Source: Pseudomonas sp. R37(2017)
GTDB taxonomy: Bacteria; Pseudomonadota; Gammaproteobacteria; Pseudomonadales; Pseudomonadaceae
Direction of reading: 5' to 3'
NCBI RefSeq assembly: GCF_002113375.1
Contig: NZ_NEHO01000004.1
Location: 384,251 to 448,250, forward strand
DNA: 64,000 nucleotides
The notes beneath the pieces were generated by a model. It was given only the letters and a program-made list of their open reading frames with translations. It did not search any database and was not told the DNA's origin. Every line of letters begins with the position of its first letter. Position 1 is the first letter of the stretch. Shown here one piece after another: positions 61,105-64,000 of the stretch. A program made the translations under genes and the position numbers.

Positions 61105-62118
61105 TCAGTTTTTCAGCCAGCCGGCTTCTTTGAATACCGGCGTAACGCGGGCGGTGTCCTGTTCGATGTAGGCGGTCAGCGGCTCACCCTCAAGGAAGGT
61201 CGGCACCAAGGCGTTCTGCTTGACGTAGGCCTTGAACTCATCGGTCTGCGTGACTTTGCGCATCAGGTCGACATAGAACGCCCGCTGTTCGGCGGTGACG
61301 TCGCCAGGCATGAACACGGTGCGCGGGAAGCGGTATTGATCGATGCCCAGGCCTTGTTCGTGGCAGGTCGGGACGTCGGCCCAGGATTTGTCGCCAGCGA
61401 CTTTATCGGTGTAGCCCATGCGCTCTTTACTGAACACACACAGTGGCTCGACCTGATCGCCACGCCATTGGCTGACGCTTTCGCTGGGGTTGTTGACGTT
61501 GGCGGCGATGTGTTTGCCGGCCAGTTGGGTCGCCGCCTCGCTGCCGCTTTTGAACGGGATGTACACCAGTTTGCTGTTGGTGGTCTGGTTCAGCAGCAGG
61601 GTCAGGGTCTGGTCAACGTCCTTGGACTGGCTGCCACCCATGCGCAGGTTCGACGGATCGGCCTTGACCGCTTCGTAGAAGCCTTTGGCGTCCTTCCACG
61701 GAGCGTCCTTGTAGCTCCAGAGAATGAAGTCATCCTCGGCCACGGCGGCAATCGGTGTCAGTTCCTGCCATTGGTAGCCGAGCTTGGACACCAGGGGCAA
61801 CAGGTAGATGTTGTTGGTGCCGATCACCAGTTTCTCGGCATCGCCCTTGTTCATCTTCATGTCGAGAAAGGCTTCGGCGCCGTTACCGCCGCCCTTGTTG
61901 AGGACGATGGTGTTGACGTCGAGCAGCTTGTGGGTGGTGATGATCGACTGGATCAGGCGACCAAGTTGATCAGTGCCGCCACCAGGACCACCGGCCACGA
62001 CGATTTCGACGTTCTTGTCCGGTTGCCAGGCGTGGGCGAGAGCGGGGAGGGCGCTGGCGGCGATCAGGGTGCAGCCGAGAAACAGACGGGATGTACGGCG
62101 GACGAATGCATTTCGCAT
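61105..62118 (-). CDS. tctC: Tripartite tricarboxylate transporter substrate-binding protein TctC
   Basis: Periplasmic binding protein, 337 residues from the ATG at 62118. Signal peptide (LFLGCTLIAASALPALAHA), then the Bug/TctC fold: VEIVVAGGPGGGTDQLGRLI for carboxylate binding and VLNKGGGNGAEAFLDMK. First gene of tctCBA. The ligand (citrate or another organic acid) cannot be read from sequence. Confidence 0.92.
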   Translation of the reverse strand: MRNAFVRRTSRLFLGCTLIAASALPALAHAWQPDKNVEIVVAGGPGGGTDQLGRLIQSIITTHKLLDVNTIVLNKGGGNGAEAFLDMKMNKGDAEKLVIGTNNIYLLPLVSKLGYQWQELTPIAAVAEDDFILWSYKDAPWKDAKGFYEAVKADPSNLRMGGSQSKDVDQTLTLLLNQTTNSKLVYIPFKSGSEAATQLAGKHIAANVNNPSESVSQWRGDQVEPLCVFSKERMGYTDKVAGDKSWADVPTCHEQGLGIDQYRFPRTVFMPGDVTAEQRAFYVDLMRKVTQTDEFKAYVKQNALVPTFLEGEPLTAYIEQDTARVTPVFKEAGWLKN

Positions 62119-62463
62119 GATGGAAGAGCCTCGTTTTGTGTTTTTGTAATTGTTATGAGCGACTTGTCTGCGCGGCAAAGCCGCAAGCCTGGGCCGAGTG
62201 TGTGAAGCTGCGGGCGCAACGTCTAGTCAAAACAATACATACACCGATAGCCTGGGGTTATAGCTCGGCAAACGAAGAGGTACTTCTTATTGCTATTCCA
62301 CCTGACTCTGAAGGGTTCACCATCTGTCGGCAATTCACAGTCTTGCGCCTTGAACTGTCAATTCTGACAGTAGCCATCCTCTCGGTTTTGAAGTGTTCTT
62401 GAGGTCACCAAATCATTCGTTTGGTGCGTCATTTACAGCCGTATTAACGAGAGTGATATCGCC
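62119..62463. other. Divergent control region between tctC and the 398-aa gene
   Basis: 345 bp without a supported gene. It contains CTGTCA-ATTC-TGACAG (62355-62370), a perfect 6-bp inverted repeat about 95 bp upstream of the plus-strand gene, and an A-rich leader before tctC. Promoters of both genes should be here. Confidence 0.45.
62355..62370. promoter_or_regulatory. Inverted repeat CTGTCA-N4-TGACAG
   Basis: Compact palindrome suitable for a dimeric regulator, 94-109 bp upstream of the 398-aa gene and about 240 bp upstream of tctC. Regulator unknown. Confidence 0.35.
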
Positions 62464-63660
62464 ATGTCCCATTCAAAACTCCAGCAGCCGGATCTAACTG
62501 AACTGGATCTACCTGCACCCAGCGTGCTTGAGGCTAAACAGTTCACGCCAGAACGTTACGTTCTCGACCCGAGTGACAGCATCGAAGGGGCCAGAGTACG
62601 CGTCAGCTATGAAAACATGCTCCCTGACGACTCGATTACTGCTTACTGGTATCAGGAAGGCACCTCCAAGGCAGATGCCCCGAAGCTTAAACGTGCCAAC
62701 AATCAAGAGTTCATGGATTTTTCTGTGGCACCCTCGCTGATCAGTGCCAGTTTCAATGAAACAGTGACTGTAAGGTATGCAGTCGAACGGGAGGGGCAAA
62801 CCTGGCTCTCGCCACCGCGGTTGGTGGAAATCTTAGATATTTCCGGGTTGCCTACTCCTGCGGTAGTACAGGCCACCGACGAGATGCTGGACCTGAGTAA
62901 ATTCTCCGACGATGCGAATTGCATCGTTTCCCCCTGGCACTATATGGAACTCGGTCAACATTGCTGGCTGTGGGTGGTAGGCGTGTTGGAGGATGGCAGC
63001 ACCTATAGCTTCCCGGTGCTGGAAGCTGAGCCAGTGACCAAAGGGTGGATCGCCAATGGCGTTACCGCTCTTCTGCCACGTCATGAACTGCTGAAACTGG
63101 CCGACCGCAGCCCGATCAAGGTGCATTTCGCAGTGAATTTCAATGGTCAGGTCGATAAGGACAGCGCCAAGGAATACCCGTTTCTTGAGTTGACGCTCAG
63201 ACGGCCTTTGACAGAAGTCCGAGAGTTATTTGAAGAGCAGGAACCCCGTACCTTTGGTGTAGGTGGCGTTGTTGAGACGCCAACGATGATCATCACCTTC
63301 GAGGCGGGTGCAGGCTCGGCAGGTATTAGGTCCCATGGGAACACTGATTATTATTCACAGCAGCATTTCACGATGTGCTTTAACGCGGATCATCAAATTC
63401 CGCCCCAGGAACATCGTTTTGATTTCAAGCATTCACTTGAATACATAAAGTTCGGTTGGGCCTGGAAGCAGCGTCCTGCCACTGTAGCCTTCTACGATCC
63501 CAATGATGCTGTGCTTGCAGAGTTCGATTTTCAAGATGATCTGAAAACCGGTTTTTGGGTCGAACTCACCGCTCCAGCCGGAAAAACCATTTCCTCAATG
63601 CGCATCGTGGTCAGGGATTACTCCTTCGTGGATAACTTCACGATGAGATATCGGGACTGA
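62464..63660 (+). CDS. Hypothetical protein, 398 aa, beta-rich
   Basis: No signal peptide. Residues 1-240 look like two Ig-like beta domains (VRVSYENMLPDDSITAYWYQ, FNETVTVRYAVEREGQTWLS, IKVHFAVNFNG); the last third (FGWAWKQRPATVAFYDPND, then KTISSMRIVVRDYSF) is also beta-rich and could bind carbohydrate. Such multi-Ig proteins are frequent, poorly studied Pseudomonas accessory genes. G+C content is lower than in neighbours. Function not recognised. Confidence 0.75.
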   Translation: MSHSKLQQPDLTELDLPAPSVLEAKQFTPERYVLDPSDSIEGARVRVSYENMLPDDSITAYWYQEGTSKADAPKLKRANNQEFMDFSVAPSLISASFNETVTVRYAVEREGQTWLSPPRLVEILDISGLPTPAVVQATDEMLDLSKFSDDANCIVSPWHYMELGQHCWLWVVGVLEDGSTYSFPVLEAEPVTKGWIANGVTALLPRHELLKLADRSPIKVHFAVNFNGQVDKDSAKEYPFLELTLRRPLTEVRELFEEQEPRTFGVGGVVETPTMIITFEAGAGSAGIRSHGNTDYYSQQHFTMCFNADHQIPPQEHRFDFKHSLEYIKFGWAWKQRPATVAFYDPNDAVLAEFDFQDDLKTGFWVELTAPAGKTISSMRIVVRDYSFVDNFTMRYRD

Positions 63661-63702
63661 GTGATTTACAGCCTTCCCCCCCTTCAAGTCCTACCCTGCA
63701 AA

Positions 63703-63901
63703 CGAGCCCGCTCGCGATGGTCGCCAACGATGACGCTGGTTGCCTGATACCCCGAGGTGCCTGGTCCACCATCGCGAGCGTGCTCGCTCCTACAGAAAGC
63801 AAATTGATCCTTTGTAGGAGCGAGCAAGCTCGCGATGGTCGCCAACGATGACGCTGGCTGCCTGATACCCCGAGGTGTCTGGTCCACCATCGCGAGCGTG
63901 C
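63703..63901. repeat. Duplicated REP unit, second copy truncated by an IS
   Basis: A 73-74-bp core (CTCGCGATGGTCGCCAACGA onward to ATCGCGAGCGTGCT) occurs at 63711-63784 and again at 63829-63902 with only a few changes, 118 bp apart. The first copy ends CGCTCCTACAG; the second stops at GCGTGCT where IS sequence begins. Confidence 0.88.
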
Positions 63902-64000
63902 TGTTCTGGTCAAGTTTTTCCGGACACCGATTACGGTGATCAAGCCGCCTGCTGCTCCATGGCTATTGGCGACAGGTAGTTGTTGTAGCTGTGGAGCCTG
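63902..64000 (-). mobile_element. End of an IS3-like insertion sequence (partial)
   Basis: Begins with TGTTCTGGTCAAGTTTTTCC and GGACA, a TG...CA-type terminal sequence, where the REP unit is interrupted. A transposase C-terminus is encoded inwards on the minus strand. The rest lies outside the window. Confidence 0.75.
63940..64000 (-). CDS. IS3 family transposase, C-terminal fragment
   Basis: Minus-strand frame read back from TGA at 63940-63942: RLHSYNNYLSPIAMEQQAA then stop. The LHSxNNYLSP-type ending is characteristic of IS3-family OrfB (DDE) transposases. Cut by the window edge, so catalytic residues cannot be seen. Confidence 0.75.
   Translation of the reverse strand, partial: RLHSYNNYLSPIAMEQQAA

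Noticed and set aside
63703..63901. Possible CRISPR array
   Set aside because: Only two copies of a 73-bp palindromic REP core with nearly identical spacer content; no cas genes and no short regular repeats.

Overview
The window is chromosomal DNA of a Pseudomonas, most likely of the P. fluorescens complex. The evidence is the algU-mucA-mucB-mucD cluster without mucC, the dapA-bamC-MBL-purC-tRNA-Ser block, the rnd-ycgL-ycgN neighbourhood, and many REP elements built on GAGCGAGCCTGCTCGCGA. Most of it is ordinary, G+C-rich core genome with tightly packed genes.

Layout. 1-3.7 kb: envelope-stress sigma factor AlgU (5' end cut by the window edge), its anti-sigma MucA, MucB and periplasmic protease MucD. 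3.7-7.8 kb: BepA-like M48 protease, TusA-like protein, AI-2E/PerM permease, Bcp peroxiredoxin and GcvR. 8.1-11.7 kb: dapA, bamC, an MBL hydrolase, purC, then tRNA-Ser(CGA).

11.8-19.9 kb is the accessory part: a genomic island of about 8 kb inserted at the 3' end of tRNA-Ser(CGA). A perfect 20-bp direct repeat bounds it. A tyrosine integrase lies at its right end, and TTCTACTACT-type repeats near both ends look like integrase arm sites. Cargo is a serine recombinase with a repeat-rich upstream region, a Rap1a/Tai-like secreted protein, a membrane-anchored coiled-coil protein, a three-gene operon of very small proteins, and a translationally coupled zinc-ribbon/ribbon-helix-helix pair whose second gene (51 aa) is easily missed. 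Most cargo proteins are unrecognised. There are no phage structural or conjugation genes.

20-32 kb: two LysR regulators around a CHMI-like tautomerase, a DMT exporter divergent from a glutamine-synthetase-like ligase, a phosphoethanolamine transferase, a methyltransferase, RNase D, YcgL, a D-2-hydroxyacid dehydrogenase, a nitroreductase and YcgN. 32-40 kb: a peptidase-like protein that has lost its zinc site, an RNA methyltransferase, YajD, a cyclic-nucleotide-binding protein, oligopeptidase B, a class II amidotransferase and small membrane proteins, with REP pairs in most gaps.

40-45.3 kb is a compact siderophore operon on the minus strand: one IucA/IucC synthetase, an MFS exporter and a TonB receptor behind a Fur-box-like site. 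45.4-50.2 kb: a LysR regulator divergent from an MFS carrier and pxpABC (5-oxoprolinase), which reads as a 5-oxoproline uptake and use locus. 50.3-57.9 kb: VWA/MoxR pair, DUF4160-DUF2442 pair, DUF748 protein, cysK, lpxO and an EamA transporter. 58-62 kb: a tripartite tricarboxylate transporter (tctCBA order) with a LysR gene behind it. The window ends in a duplicated REP unit interrupted by the end of an IS3-like insertion sequence whose transposase runs off the edge.
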